From: Gloeophyllum trabeum ATCC 11539
Lineage: Eukaryota > Basidiomycota > Agaricomycetes > Gloeophyllales > Gloeophyllaceae
Direction of reading: 5' to 3'
Length of the DNA: 64,000 bases
Assembly (NCBI RefSeq): GCF_000344685.1
Contig: NW_006920416.1
Span: 719,612-783,611, forward strand
Part shown: piece after piece, positions 1 through 11,118 of the stretch
How the letters are laid out: each line of letters begins with the position of its first letter
Position numbering within the stretch: the first letter of the stretch is position 1
Notes under the pieces: model-generated
The model's database searches: none
What the model saw: only the letters and a program-made list of their open reading frames with translations
What the model was told of the DNA's origin: nothing
Translations under genes and position numbers: made by a program

Positions 1-290
1 GGCTCTCGCCATCCCTGAATACCAAAATGGAAACGCGAGGACAATGCGCTGTAACCTATGTGGACGACTGACAAATGCGGAAGTCCCTATATAGGGTGTC
101 CCTTACCCGTGCCAGGTACCGGAAGTGGCCTTCCCGGTCCCATTCAATCCCTCATAAAATGGACCAGGCTGTGGAAATGTCCCCTGACGCCTTCCGCACA
201 TCACAGAACAGAGCCCGCTCAGACGGCAGACTTCCAATCCACCGCGCACCTTACGACATCCTTGTTCCCTTTACCGGGTACCCCTGCGAT

Positions 291-2228
291 ATGGGTGTCG
301 ATGGACTTTGGCAGGTAAGCTATTGCTTTACCGCCGTATCTTACGGCCCACGGGGCCAGAGTCAAATAAGGTTACCACCAGATTCTGTCGCCTGCAGCAA
401 TCAAGATGCCGATGGGGGAGCTTGCGTTCAAATCCGGATTCAAACATGCGGAGATCCGCGCTTTGAAAATCGGCGTCGATGCAAGGTAGGCTTCTGCAAC
501 AGGTCTCCGAGTCGGAACATCACTGACATCATTAGTCAGTCTTTGGATTATGCAATGCTGTATGGCTTTCCGGCGCAACCACGCTCAAGCGGGAGAGAGC
601 CCGGAACTAAGGACGATTTTTCATCGGCTCAGCCACTTCTCCAAATACCCGCTCATTGCTGTCTTCGTCTTTGATGGTCCGGGGCGGCCTCATCGAAAGC
701 GCGGAAAGAGGGTGATGACAACCCCGCACTGGTTGACAAGTGGGATGCAGGAGATGATAGAAGCTTTCGGCTTCTATGTACACCTGGTAAGTATCTATTT
801 ACCTGTTGTATCGATAGAACTGACCACACTGTCTAAACGGACTTCCTCAGGCCCCCGGCGAAGCTGAGGCTGAACTCGCAGAACTCAACGAGCGCGGCGT
901 TATAGACGCGGTATGTACGGAAGATGTTGATGCGCTTCTGTTCGGGGCAAAGTACGTCCTTCGCAAGTACGTATACCACTTAGTTTGATCAATATCAAAG
1001 TTCTGACGAAGACCTGTAGCAATCCGGACATCAAGCCTCAGTTTCATCAAGTCTGCGTCTATGGTGCTGAACGGATTCGAGACGAAGGCGGCATAGGCCT
1101 CGATCGCACCGCAATGATATTCATTGCACTATGCAAGGGGGGGGACTATGATTCCGTCAGTCATGTTTCTTGCCTCAGACACGTACACTAAGTGATTTGT
1201 ACAGACTGGCCTTGTAGGCTGCGGGATTCAAGTAGCCAAGAAGCTTGCTCTCTACGGCTTCGGCAGAAGCTTGTACGACGCCATCCAATCGCTTCGTGCG
1301 GATGAGCTCTCCACTTTCCTCGAAGGTTGGAGAGAACGTGTGCGTGAGGAGCTACGTAACGACAGCCAGGGGTTCCTTGGCTGTAAACAATACAAGATTG
1401 CAGCCGCCGTACGCACCTCGTTTCCCAATATCACTGCTGCCTTCGCATATGCGAAGCCTTTGACATCATGGAGCAATCACGAAGTCCCCACACTCCCTAC
1501 CTTCGAGCTGCGACACGCGGAAGCCGTGAAAATCGCCAGGATATGTGAACGGCTGTTTGCATGGGGTACCGTCGGCGGCATCATCAAGAGGTTCCAGTTC
1601 GCAGTGCTGGAGGGTGTGTGCGTCCGGCGTCTCTGCAACGAGAGCCGCAGGAACGACAGGGTTGCAGCGGGTGGCACGCGTAAGGCACCGCAGGTGTGTT
1701 GTACTTTTCTTAGGCTGCTTTATGTAGCATTGTGATATTCTAACCGCTCGCATCATGTAGGATTCGTTCACCGAGTCTGTTTTAATCCGGTCCCTCCAAC
1801 TCAACCACCCGACGTTCAACGCTCCAGCATATCGAGTCGAGTTTACTGTCAATGACTTCGTCAAAGCAATCCAGCAGGGATGTCTCGGCCTCCGTCAACC
1901 ACCACTGCTCACAAACAATACTGCCGACTCGGAGCCTGAGCAAGTCAGTGTACGAGCATGGGTGCCCGCTTTGATCCTCGAGACGGCACTCCCTGACCTT
2001 GTCGCCGCCCACAACGTGAAGCGTGCGCGCCGGGCACCGTGCTCAGGCAGCCGGAGATCGGAGTTGCCACCACATTTGCCATCTGCAGGGCAGTCGGCTC
2101 CGTCTGCACAAATTGAGCAGACCAACGTACCCATGTCGGATGTGATTGACTTGACGGATGAGCCTGAGGAGAGACTCATAGTGACCGGCTCTCGCTTTGT
2201 CGATTTGACGGGTATCGACACAACTTGA
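291..2228 (+). CDS. XPG/GEN1-like structure-specific nuclease (PIN-domain protein)
   Basis: Seven exons: 291-314, 382-485, 540-786, 851-966, 1020-1155, 1205-1693 and 1761-2228, giving about 527 aa. The start ATG opens the XPG N-terminal motif MGVDGLW. The acidic metal-binding positions are all present: IGVDAS, FDGP with a following KRGKRV, APGEAEAEL, CTEDVDALLFG and GGDYD. After GGDYD comes a helix-hairpin-helix-like stretch (GLVGCGIQVAKKLALYGFG). The C-terminal third is family-specific and ends with a short acidic stretch. The family cuts branched DNA such as flaps or Holliday junctions; the exact substrate here is inferred. One splice donor (exon 5, gtcagt) is weak. Expanded PIN/XPG relatives of this type are common in Agaricomycetes, so this need not be the housekeeping GEN1. 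A recombinase gene follows on the same strand after 120 bp. Confidence 0.88.
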
Positions 2229-2348
2229 CTGTAACTATTAATATCAGTTCAAGAGATTATATTCTGTATCTACCATCCTATAGCACGTAAATTGCGCCAC
2301 TGGCTATACGGCCCATTGTGAAACACTTCACAAGTTCAGATCTCGGAA

Positions 2349-4782
2349 ATGATCGACTCGGACGAAGCTAAAGACGGACGGGGAAGTGTTAGCACTCCTT
2401 GTCTTCCGCTCTGGCTGAGTGCAATGGGTCGCAGGCGCAGTGGAAATGCTGCGACAGCGACCGCACGGAAGACATCCTCAGGGAGGGCTGGGAAGTCGAG
2501 CTCACCTGATAGTTCTGCTGCTGCTTCTCTTGATCAGCTTCGTATCTTGACTGAGTCAAGCAAGAAGGACAATCTGCACTCACAGAATACGAATAAAGCT
2601 TATAACCGGCATATCAAGAATGGGAAGAAGTTCCTCGCTGACCTTGTGCAAGCGCGGAAAGCCGCAAGCCAGGCTGATGCTGACTGTCCCAAAGACGTCG
2701 AAGAGTCCATCAATCTTGATGCCCTGGAAGTTGCCTTTGAGAAGCCTCCGAATCAGTACTCAGCTTTGGGTTTGGAGCTGTACTTGACGGAGAAATGCAT
2801 CAAGCAGAACCTGAAGGAACAGACCGCCGTGCAGATCTATTCTGCTTTCAAACGGATGTGGCAGGAAATGTAGGGAGCATATGATCAACTTAGCCGTTAG
2901 TCAACGACTGAGAACATTTTGACAGGGATGCTGAAACATACCGAGGGGATTATAGTTACGACCCAAAGAGCAAGGTTGTGCGTGGTAACCCGGCTCTATC
3001 TGCAGGCGTGCAGGACTTGTGGCACTCCCTGAGAAACCGGTCAAGGGCTGCGCATGGTACTCGCACTCACCATGCTGAAGCGATCGGGATTGAGGATATG
3101 AGGGCCATCATGGCCTGGTCAGAGATCCACTTCCCAGCTCACCTTCTAAGTTGCACGATCACGGACGCAGGGTTCCTATTCCAAGCAATCGTCCATTTCG
3201 AGATGCGAGCCTTCCTCGCAACAGCATTTACCTTGTGGACACGGTAGCAGATGATCTCATCATTATTCTATGTATGGGAAACTCACTGCCTTTGTGATCT
3301 ATCAGGAACAACGAGTTGTGTGCCTTGAAAGGAAAGGACTTCAGGGAGGGCTGTGTCGGACCAGCGCCGTACTACTTCCCTCACGATAAGGTGACCTTAG
3401 ACCAACGCAAGGGATGGCAGTCAAGGCCCGGTAGCGGGGCTCACTCTCAAGGTATGTAAGCCCACTAGTGCCATACGGGTGGATTGGATCTCACGAGCGT
3501 ATGGAGGGCGTACCTACGAGATACATGCGCAGCCAAAGACACCAGAGATCTGCATGCGGACGCACCTGAGCAGATGGCTGCGGCTTCGCGAGAAAGTCCT
3601 GGGTCGGCGCATGACTGAGGAGGAATATGTCTTTCCTCACATTAGTCCAAATGGCCTCATTCACACATCGCAGGCCCTCAATCACGATGTTGTGCAGAAG
3701 ACCCTCGACGACTTTGCCAAGCAAGCTGGACTCGACAAGAACTTTTCAACGCACAGTTTCCGTCGTGGGGGTGCTCAGTACCGCTTCATCTGGGCCCCAA
3801 TCGGGCAGCGCTGGTCGTTAGCGAGAGTGCGTTGGTGGGGAGGGTGGTCCGAGGGTGAACGTGTACGTTGTTCAAGTTCCCATCTTGCGTATGGCACCTG
3901 ATTTGATTCTTTGCTATGAATCAGACTGATACATTGATACGATATTTGTTAGATGAGATAACTGCGCTAGAGAACGAGCACGGAGACGCACTTGCACCCG
4001 TCCAGACTCGCAGGGATCTCACCTTCAATGGGGAGGATTCGCTTGCTGCTCCCGTGACCGTGGCGGAGCATCGAGAGCATGCTGATTCGTTAGACCGGAA
4101 GCTCGATAGCTTCATAACGTTCTTCGTGGCCTACCTGCATGGAAATGGTCCATCACCGCCCATGACTGCTCCGACGATGGCTGCATCATCATCCCATTCC
4201 TCTGTCTCGCCTTCCGTTCTACCTGTCCCACCCATCATCATGAGCCCCACGCACACTCTCGGTTCCGCAGGATCGCAGTCGTTGCAAGAGCACATTGCCG
4301 TTCCGCTGACAACTGTCAGCAACCAAACACAGAGCGAGCGTCCGCCGCGTCGAGTGCGAAGCAAGCGATCCGTCCCTTCAGTTCCGCAAGCCAGCATACC
4401 CGACCTTCCTCGCGGGGCAGCCGGCTGGAAAGTCGCCGTCAGACAATGGGAGGAAGTGGATCCCCTCACTGGTTACGCCTTAAAGGACTGGCCCAAGAGT
4501 TGGTACACCGGGGGCATGCGGCTGGTCAACCAGCAGAAGCGGTTCACGCGTCGTATTATCACCGAGGCGTTCGTCCGGTGAGTACCACGGTCACTAGCAT
4601 CCTCATACTGTCTGAGATGAGGTTATTTGGTGAGACTTGGGCGCAACGAGGACGCTTTCTTGGCGTCTTACCCTTCTGCTAAACGAGGCTGCAAAGCATT
4701 AATTGAGGTCCTCACCGCGGAACGCAAGGCTCGTGGCGAGACATCTGGACGTTCCAGCAAGAATCGCGATGCTGACGACTGA
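2349..4782 (+). CDS. Crypton-like tyrosine recombinase with GCR1_C-like C-terminal domain
   Basis: Six exons: 2349-2869, 2926-3243, 3306-3451, 3507-3862, 3925-4577 and 4635-4782, about 713 aa. The recombinase active-site set is readable: first Arg in TRNNEL (across intron 2), HSFRRGGAQ (HxxR), the Trp position in RWWGGW, and the nucleophile Tyr in LIRYLLDE. An N-terminal helical SAM-like/core-binding region starts near SQNTNKAYNRHIKNGKKFL. The C-terminus (WKVAVRQWEEVDPLTG, LKDWPKSWYTGG) resembles the GCR1_C DNA-binding domain found in fungal Cryptons. This supports a mobile-element recombinase that cuts and rejoins DNA through a 3'-phosphotyrosine. An ATG at 2424 is an alternative start. No long terminal repeats were seen, as expected for Cryptons. 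All splice phases join without a stop, so the gene looks intact. Confidence 0.85.
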
Positions 4783-5866
4783 AGAGTCAGGCTGATCAGG
4801 CCGTGGCAAGTTACCTAGCTTATACCTTGCTATTCAATTGTGTAAATCTGCCATCATACCTAGCATACATTGTATCTACTCAGTAAATAGCTTCCTTCTA
4901 CTACTATCTTAGAGCCTTCAATACTATTTTGACCATGCAATCTTTTCCCCCGACGAGGATTGTAGCACTTGTGAGATATGTCAGTGATACCAATGAGGTA
5001 GCGTTGTACTACTAGTATATTGTATTGCATGCATGTACCGGCTATCGCATGCGTATCTGAAAATGTGAATCTATCTTGTGCTAACGGCACATTTGGCCAT
5101 TGGCTACGCATGAATGCGGGAACGGGTCTGAGGCAGAAGTGCTGATCGGACTAAGACTGCGCGTATGTACCTGAATGCACTGCAACACTATATCTACTGC
5201 ACAATTCCGAGTTCAAGTGCACATTCTTTCTCGTACCATGGCAATCATGTATGAATCTGCACTACAGTATCAGTTTGATAGCTAAAATGTACAGGTGCAC
5301 TGTAGATAAAAGGGCCCAAGCCTCGCATTGCAGATGCTCGCATCCCAGAACTAATGGCAGAAGCGACTCATATCGAGGGACTGGTGGACCAACCGGGAGA
5401 CATCGAAGACCTGCCGAGACTACGGGCACGCAAGGGACCGTCTCGCGGTACACGCGTGGATATCGGGTATGAGGGGGGCGGATGCAGATGTATTAGGACG
5501 TACACGACCAAACACTCGCGAAACGCACCGCACTCGAATGACGGTTAATTAACAATAGAGCTTGTGACAGATGACCGTGACAAAGGCCACGCGAGGGGCG
5601 AACCACGCGATGAAGTGGCGCAGGAAGCACCCGGGAGATACCGAGCCGCGTCACCTGCCTAGTAAGGCAGGCGAAGCGTAAAGCCAGCGGAATAAGTAGC
5701 TAGACTCGCAACCAGTCCTCTACGCATTGCACACGCCTTCCTTTTTTGGTTTCGGAGTGATGGAAGGCGTGAGCTTGAAATGGCTGGTATCGAGCCTAGT
5801 AAGTAGCTACCACCGAGGTCCGCATTGAGGGCTACAGTACATGATCTCCTCACAGCGGACCATACC
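4783..5866. other. Intergenic, no gene recognised
   Basis: Only short frames without family motifs or plausible splice structure were seen. The stretch separates the recombinase gene from a hAT-like MITE. If the recombinase lies in an element, its right end would be in here, but no repeat of the left flank was found. Confidence 0.5.
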
Positions 5867-6215
5867 AGGACCCTGGATTATACAGATAGATCCCGTGTCA
5901 CTATCCAGACAAACCTGGGACCCGCCCGGCGGGATGCCGTGTCACGATCGGACAGAAAGAAGGCCCCGGCGAGCCAATGCCGGAGACCTATGCGGACAAA
6001 ATGACCAGAATTCAGACTGATCCCCCACCGGGCGAGGCCGTGGGAGGGTATTTTGGGATTCTGAGGGCTATTGTTGGCCAATTTGTCAGCACAATTACCG
6101 CATTTGGACATGTCGACGTCCAATGCGGACAAGAGCGGAGGATCGGGCGGTCTGCTATCCGGACATCGAAAGTTGAGATCCCGGAACAGCCTCTATCCGT
6201 ATAATCCAGGGTCCT
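5867..6215. mobile_element. hAT-like non-autonomous element (MITE), copy 1
   Basis: A 349-bp element with terminal inverted repeats: left end AGGACCCTGGATTATACAGA, and the right end reads AGGACCCTGGATTATACGGA on the minus strand. It is flanked on both sides by the perfect 8-bp direct repeat ACCATACC (5859-5866 and 6216-6223). Eight-base target duplications are typical of the hAT superfamily. Several GCGGACA/TGTCCGC-type words lie inside, resembling the subterminal repeats bound by hAT transposases. It has no coding capacity, so it would have moved with a transposase encoded elsewhere. It shares its first bases with the elements at 41714 and 48491. Confidence 0.85.
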
Positions 6216-6683
6216 ACCATACCACCGCCAAATGACCCCTAGAGGACGGATGCAAGAGGGTACGAAACCCCTCAGTACAAATGGGGGGATAATGCCCGAA
6301 GGATATAAATAAAGTCATTCTAAAACGAGGTAAATAGCCCCTGTCCAACGAAAAGCCACGTGTTGCCACTGAAGCCAGTACTGTACTGATAACCAATTCC
6401 CAAGGGAATCGGAACATTTCCCACAGCGACGAACTGCCAAATCTTCAGCTTTTCCGTAGGCCGAAAATCGTGGCGTCTTCGCCCTTCAGCGACGATACAG
6501 TACTGATTGAGTTCAGCGTTACTACATTGCAGCGTGCCGCAAAGGCTCAGAGGAGCAGATATCGATACCTCGGTTCCGCGAGCCGCGGCGAACGATAAGG
6601 CGATCGCGAACTGATAGAGCGCCACCGCTCGACAACTTCAAGTTCGTGCAGTATCGAGTCCAGACATCTGAGTCGCCACATTA
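6216..6683. promoter_or_regulatory. Upstream region of the F-box-like gene
   Basis: About 470 bp between the MITE target duplication and the F-box ATG, with no coding frame of note. A TATA-like AT-rich word (GGATATAAATAAAG) occurs near 6300. The MITE inserted within 500 bp upstream of the gene, so it could alter its promoter; this is inference. Confidence 0.3.
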
Positions 6684-7622
6684 ATGGACACGGACCGCCT
6701 CACTGCTGAATGCAGTCAGGTACCAACGGAACTCATCTGTTTCATTCTAGAGCTCGCAGCATACTCCTCGAAAGAAAGCGCCTTGTCGATCTCACGAGTC
6801 TGTTCATGGGCGAGAGAACTGGCAGCGACACCCCTCTTTAGGACTCTCGTCCTACACTACCGGAGGGGAGACTGCGATTTCCATAAATATATTGAACGGG
6901 TGCGCAACTTGTGGATTCAGAGAGCTACCGAGTACAGCGGCTGGTTGGACGCCGTCCCATCCTTCCATGCAATGCCGCAGGTAATCAATCTTGCCTTGTG
7001 GGGTCCCTACATGTGGCCCCTCCTAGAGGCTCTCACAGAAATGGGGCTGCCTTCCACGGAAGACCATAGCGGGCAAGACGCCGGCCAGCCAACCACCGCT
7101 CGACCGCGTTTCCCCTGTCGGTCTCTACATACCTTCGATCATATTCCCGCCACGACATTCCGTACATGGTCCAAGTCGCCTATTGCACAACATTTTCTAG
7201 GAGGTCTCACCCATCTGCGTCTTGAGAACTGCCAGATGTCGCCATTCATCCCAGTGGAGCATCTCACTAACATCACGCACATCGCAGTCCCTGGGCTGCA
7301 CTTGTACAGCCAACGCGTCCTCTACGAGATGTTGGACTCTATTCTGGAATTGGAGACCTTGCAAATGCTGGTCGTGGTGCTTCCTCCACCGCCGGGTGAG
7401 AACGATGATGTGTCTCGTGTAGGGAGTTCCATCGTAGAGGAGTACTACTCATTCCAATCCGTCTATTTCGCCTTTCGAACTGGGAATCTCACTCCAGCTG
7501 AGTGGCAGGATGATATCGGCATGGGAGCTGGAAGTATCTGGAACAGCAGCATTCCGCTGCGCAAGCTAGCGGACGGCAGCCTAACCGTCGAGCAGCTTGT
7601 AGCGAACAATTGGCGCGCTTAA
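6684..7622 (+). CDS. F-box-like/LRR-type protein, copy A
   Basis: Single-exon 312-aa frame. An F-box-like N-terminus (VPTELICFILELAAYSSKES, then SISRVCSWARELA) is followed by a leucine-rich region with spaced L/I patterns (THLRLENCQ, THIAVPGLHLYS). It is clearly paralogous to the protein at 37533-38489 on the other strand: the pairs ALSISRVCSWAR/ACSISLVSSWAR, VRNLWIQ/VRNLWIE and YMWPLLEAL/FYMWALLEAL line up in order. F-box proteins usually recruit substrates to SCF ubiquitin ligases. This subtype is very numerous in Agaricomycetes and most members have no known substrate. The ATG at 6684 is chosen because the F-box begins about ten residues later. Confidence 0.82.
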   Translation: MDTDRLTAECSQVPTELICFILELAAYSSKESALSISRVCSWARELAATPLFRTLVLHYRRGDCDFHKYIERVRNLWIQRATEYSGWLDAVPSFHAMPQVINLALWGPYMWPLLEALTEMGLPSTEDHSGQDAGQPTTARPRFPCRSLHTFDHIPATTFRTWSKSPIAQHFLGGLTHLRLENCQMSPFIPVEHLTNITHIAVPGLHLYSQRVLYEMLDSILELETLQMLVVVLPPPPGENDDVSRVGSSIVEEYYSFQSVYFAFRTGNLTPAEWQDDIGMGAGSIWNSSIPLRKLADGSLTVEQLVANNWRA

Positions 7623-8184
7623 CAGGAGGTTAAGGTGTATTCTCTACTTCCATTTTGCCGGGCGTATCCCAATGCGAAGATAACGGCTGAAATCGCTCGT
7701 GTATATTGTCATAGCTCAACGTTCTTCACTGGCAGATTTCATCCCATACAATCTGATCTACGGGAGAGATCCTACAGGCATCTTAGTTTCTTTTCGCTTC
7801 CTGCCGAAGTCTTGCTGTCGTAACTATGTAAGCGATGATGGGTATGAGAACGCCCCATAGCTTCTTCCACTACACTTTCCCTTATCCTGGATCTACTACA
7901 CATGTACGCATGCCTTCAGTTCCCAAAGTCTCACACCTTGCTCCCAAGTTCGCAGCTCGCACCGCTATGCACTTCTTTCAATTATATTGTAATATTGTGT
8001 ATCGATTCATCGACAGCGTCAATAAATACGTCTTGCAAATAGGCCCATGAAGACTCCCCGAGCCCAGTGCATTTTGAGTACCGTACACCTCAGGTTAAAC
8101 CCACGAGATAACCATATTAAAAGAGCGGATAAAAATCAGCACTTCCTCCCATCTACAAAGAAGGCTATCGCCGATGGGAACCCC
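7623..8184. other. Intergenic between convergent genes, no gene recognised
   Basis: About 560 bp lying between the stop of the F-box-like gene (+) and the stop of the membrane-protein gene (-). It holds 3' flanks only. Short frames here lack any motif. Confidence 0.5.
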
Positions 8185-9838
8185 TTACATGGCACTGCCA
8201 TGAGGAGGCTGCGACTCGAGATCGTACGCGGACTTGCCCGTCGAAACCGGATACTCCTCTGCCTCGGTGAAGGTCTCCATCTACCGGAGGCGAACAGGGT
8301 CAGAAGCGAACACAGGAACACACCAAATTGCAGATGAAAAGCACGCTCACCTCAATGCGTACACCTCCGACCCTCGACTTGTTGCCTACAGACACAGCCG
8401 GCGGCGCCCCAGAGCGAGCAGCGCCTCCAAAGGCCATCCCCGAGGTATTACCATTGCTGCCTGAGCCCGAGCTGCGGGGACCAAAGTGTTAGCGCGTGTC
8501 ACGAAGCCGGAGCCGAATATGGGAAGCGAAGCACTCACTAGACTTCCGGGCCCGAAGTGAAGTTGATCAGCCGGCGGACTGCGCGGCAGGCGACGATCTG
8601 AGCGTAGATAGGCGTAAGCTATTGAGGAACGGAAGCCGGCTGCAATACTAACCGTAGAGGCAACTGCAGACGGAACGTCCATGATGACACTCATCACAGC
8701 GTTAAGCTGGAGTAGGATCAGCACCTGAGCAAGCGCGATTACTTGGGTGAGCCCCGGGCAAAGGAGCATAGCATGTAAGAGACACCTACCGTTGCGAGAA
8801 TGTTGCACAGCAAAGCAACGATGAAGTAGAACACACCGTCGCGCCAGATGCGCTTCACAATCGAGCTCTGGCTGCGCGCGTTGAATACGAGTCTGTATAC
8901 GGTGAGCGCGGTGACGACCGCGTCAAAGCACATGGTGTAGATAAAGATGGCAGAAAGGATCGTGGTGTTCGATTCGGTGATCGCGCATCCCGAACCCGGG
9001 ATGAAGGCGGCTTTTACATTGACACCTAGAGAACACAGTAAGTGTCGAATGGTAATGTGGAGTGTCGAACGTACCTTGCAGAAGAAGTGACCAGTGGCCA
9101 AGGATTAAGAGGACAAGGGGTCCGACGACGTATTTGTTCATTGAATAGATCGCCATCCTGTACAAACATGTTAATGGTGACCTGAAGTAGCACACACTCG
9201 TCGCGAGCGACTTACACACGGATAGACAGATTGATGCTAGCCAGCCCAATGGACATGTTACCGGCAAGCTGGGCAAAGATGTACAACGCCTGGCAATTTA
9301 TTGGCCTAGAATTAACGAATACAGGTCAGCAAAGACCTTATAAGCATCGTGGACGGGATTGGCGTCGTACTCTGTGTTATCCAGGGCGATTAAGCTATAA
9401 GAATAGCATTAGTTTGAAAGAAAGTCGACGGAGGCCCAAATACTAACATGGCGATCAGAGCACAGACGAGAGCATACCGGCCGCCAAAATAAAAGATCTA
9501 AGGATCGTGTCATCGCGTCGTTAGTTTGACTACCCCGGCAATATACTAGTATGCTTACCATTGGCCACCGGAACGGCTTCTTGCCCGAGATAAACTCCCA
9601 GTCGAAGTTTAACGACGTGAACCACTCCCATCTGCAATTCCGTGCAGACGTCAGCTTCGTAAAGACCGGGATAACAATGATGGACTTACAAGTAAAGCCC
9701 GACCAGGACGTGCATGAACTTATCGAACACCACTGCGGTCAGACAAAATTAGCATCTCGATCCATACATTCGAATGAACATGTTAAGCTACTTACAGGCA
9801 TCTTTGGCAAGCTCCGTGGGCGAGTTCCAGTCAACCAT
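8185..9838 (-). CDS. Multi-span membrane protein of an Agaricomycete-wide family
   Basis: Twelve small exons on the minus strand: 9838-9796, 9732-9690, 9631-9559, 9497-9448, 9394-9371, 9305-9216, 9157-9075, 9025-8790, 8724-8653, 8597-8539, 8471-8351 and 8280-8185, encoding about 329 aa. All phases join cleanly. The protein starts MVDWNSPTELAKDALVFDK. It carries several hydrophobic helices (HVLVGLY, MIFYFGGRYALVCALIA, GPLVLLILGHWSLLLQG, LSAIFIYTMCFDAVVTALTVY, YFIVALLCNILAT, LQLNAVMSVIMDVPSAVAST), with SGPEVY and a polar tail at the C-terminus. This matches a family of predicted seven-helix proteins common in mushrooms, whose function is unknown to me. A receptor-like role is only a guess. No single long frame reveals this gene; it appears only when the introns are removed. 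Confidence 0.85.
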
Positions 9839-10345
9839 GGAGAGGGCCAGCGGTCTAATGGGGCGGCTTCAAGGAGAGGACCGGGGCCGGGTTGAGGGAC
9901 GTCTGCGGGAGCTCAGACGGTGGAAGGGTGAGGTTTTCGAACGACTGTCCATACTGTGCTTAAGAATGGAGGTAAGCGAGAATGGATCACCGTTTCGTCA
10001 ACTTTCCCGTCAGGTGGAATTTAGTCCAACCTGGACTTCCGCCGCTCTCCCCAGATATCGATCTGGTAGTCAGGGTCTGGTATGTAATGCTTAGATCAGG
10101 GCAAATGTGCCCTCATGCAGCAATATCGTAACCAGGCAGCCGACTCTTTCGGACGCCGCGAAACAACTCGGACCAAGTGGGAGTGCATTGCTCCCAGGCC
10201 GCTGCTGAGCTTCCAGGATATGCTTTAAGGATGACGTCCATTCACAAGCCATCCTAGAATATACCGAACAATAAACAGCGCTGCAGAAGGGCGCATGGGC
10301 AAAGCATTCAGGCTTCTGAACACGGAGTAATACACTCCGTCAGTA

Positions 10346-10551
10346 CAGCCATTTGCAGATCGATGGGCCCACTTTCTGAAAATCATTTAACAGTCGGACC
10401 ACGTCGGACAAGCAATTTCAAGTCCCCGAGAGACAGAAATCGGACCATCTGGACTTCTCTACCTTCTTCCGACGTCCCTGGCACCCACTCCGACCCACTC
10501 CGACTATACGTGGTTTTCTGAATTGATGGTCTATCGATCTGCAAGCGGCTG
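10346..10551. repeat. TA-flanked short inverted-repeat element, copy 1
   Basis: A 206-bp element beginning CAGCCATTTGCAGATCGATG and ending with its inverse (CATTTGCAG-type versus CTGCAAGCGGCTG), bounded by TA on both sides. A second copy lies at 26856-27060 with the same overall order of internal words (CAGTCGGACCA, TTCAAGTCCCC, GGACTTC). The TA boundaries suggest a Tc1/mariner-like or related MITE; there is no coding content. Confidence 0.75.
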
Positions 10552-11118
10552 TAACTCGATTGGATTGGCTTTCCTGATCTTCTCTGATTACCCTGTTGAT
10601 GCTCCGGTTTCAAGTCCGTTTCGGGCAGCCGCAAGGTGCTGCTCGTGCTCCTATTGGTCAGCCCCACCCTTAACCGGAGCGACGGAAGCTCTTTCGGCCA
10701 TTTTACTTAGACTCCCCACCAAGCAAGGACAAATATTAATTATGGCAGATCCCGCCCAGTCCTGAGAAGTCACGTTACATCGCTCCCAGATCTTTAGGAA
10801 GGCGTGTCGTCCAGATTTCAAGTCTGCCTGGGCACTCAGGTGCCTAGAAAAGGACCGAACTTACAGATTTCGTTCTTCACCCTAGATATTGTCCTGAGAA
10901 GCGGGCATCGTCCAGCCGTCATGTCGCCGAAAGGAAGTGTGTCAGGCCCTGCCACGCTGCACGTCGGTGCGCCTACTAGAACAAACCGAAGCCACGATTA
11001 GACTGCCAACTCTTGACAGACCATCACTTGACCCCGTTCCGACCAAAAAGATAGCTTTCCGCTTATCGCTTCCACTCTTTTCTTCAAGTGACCATCGCCA
11101 ACTCGTCGCGTCTCCGCC

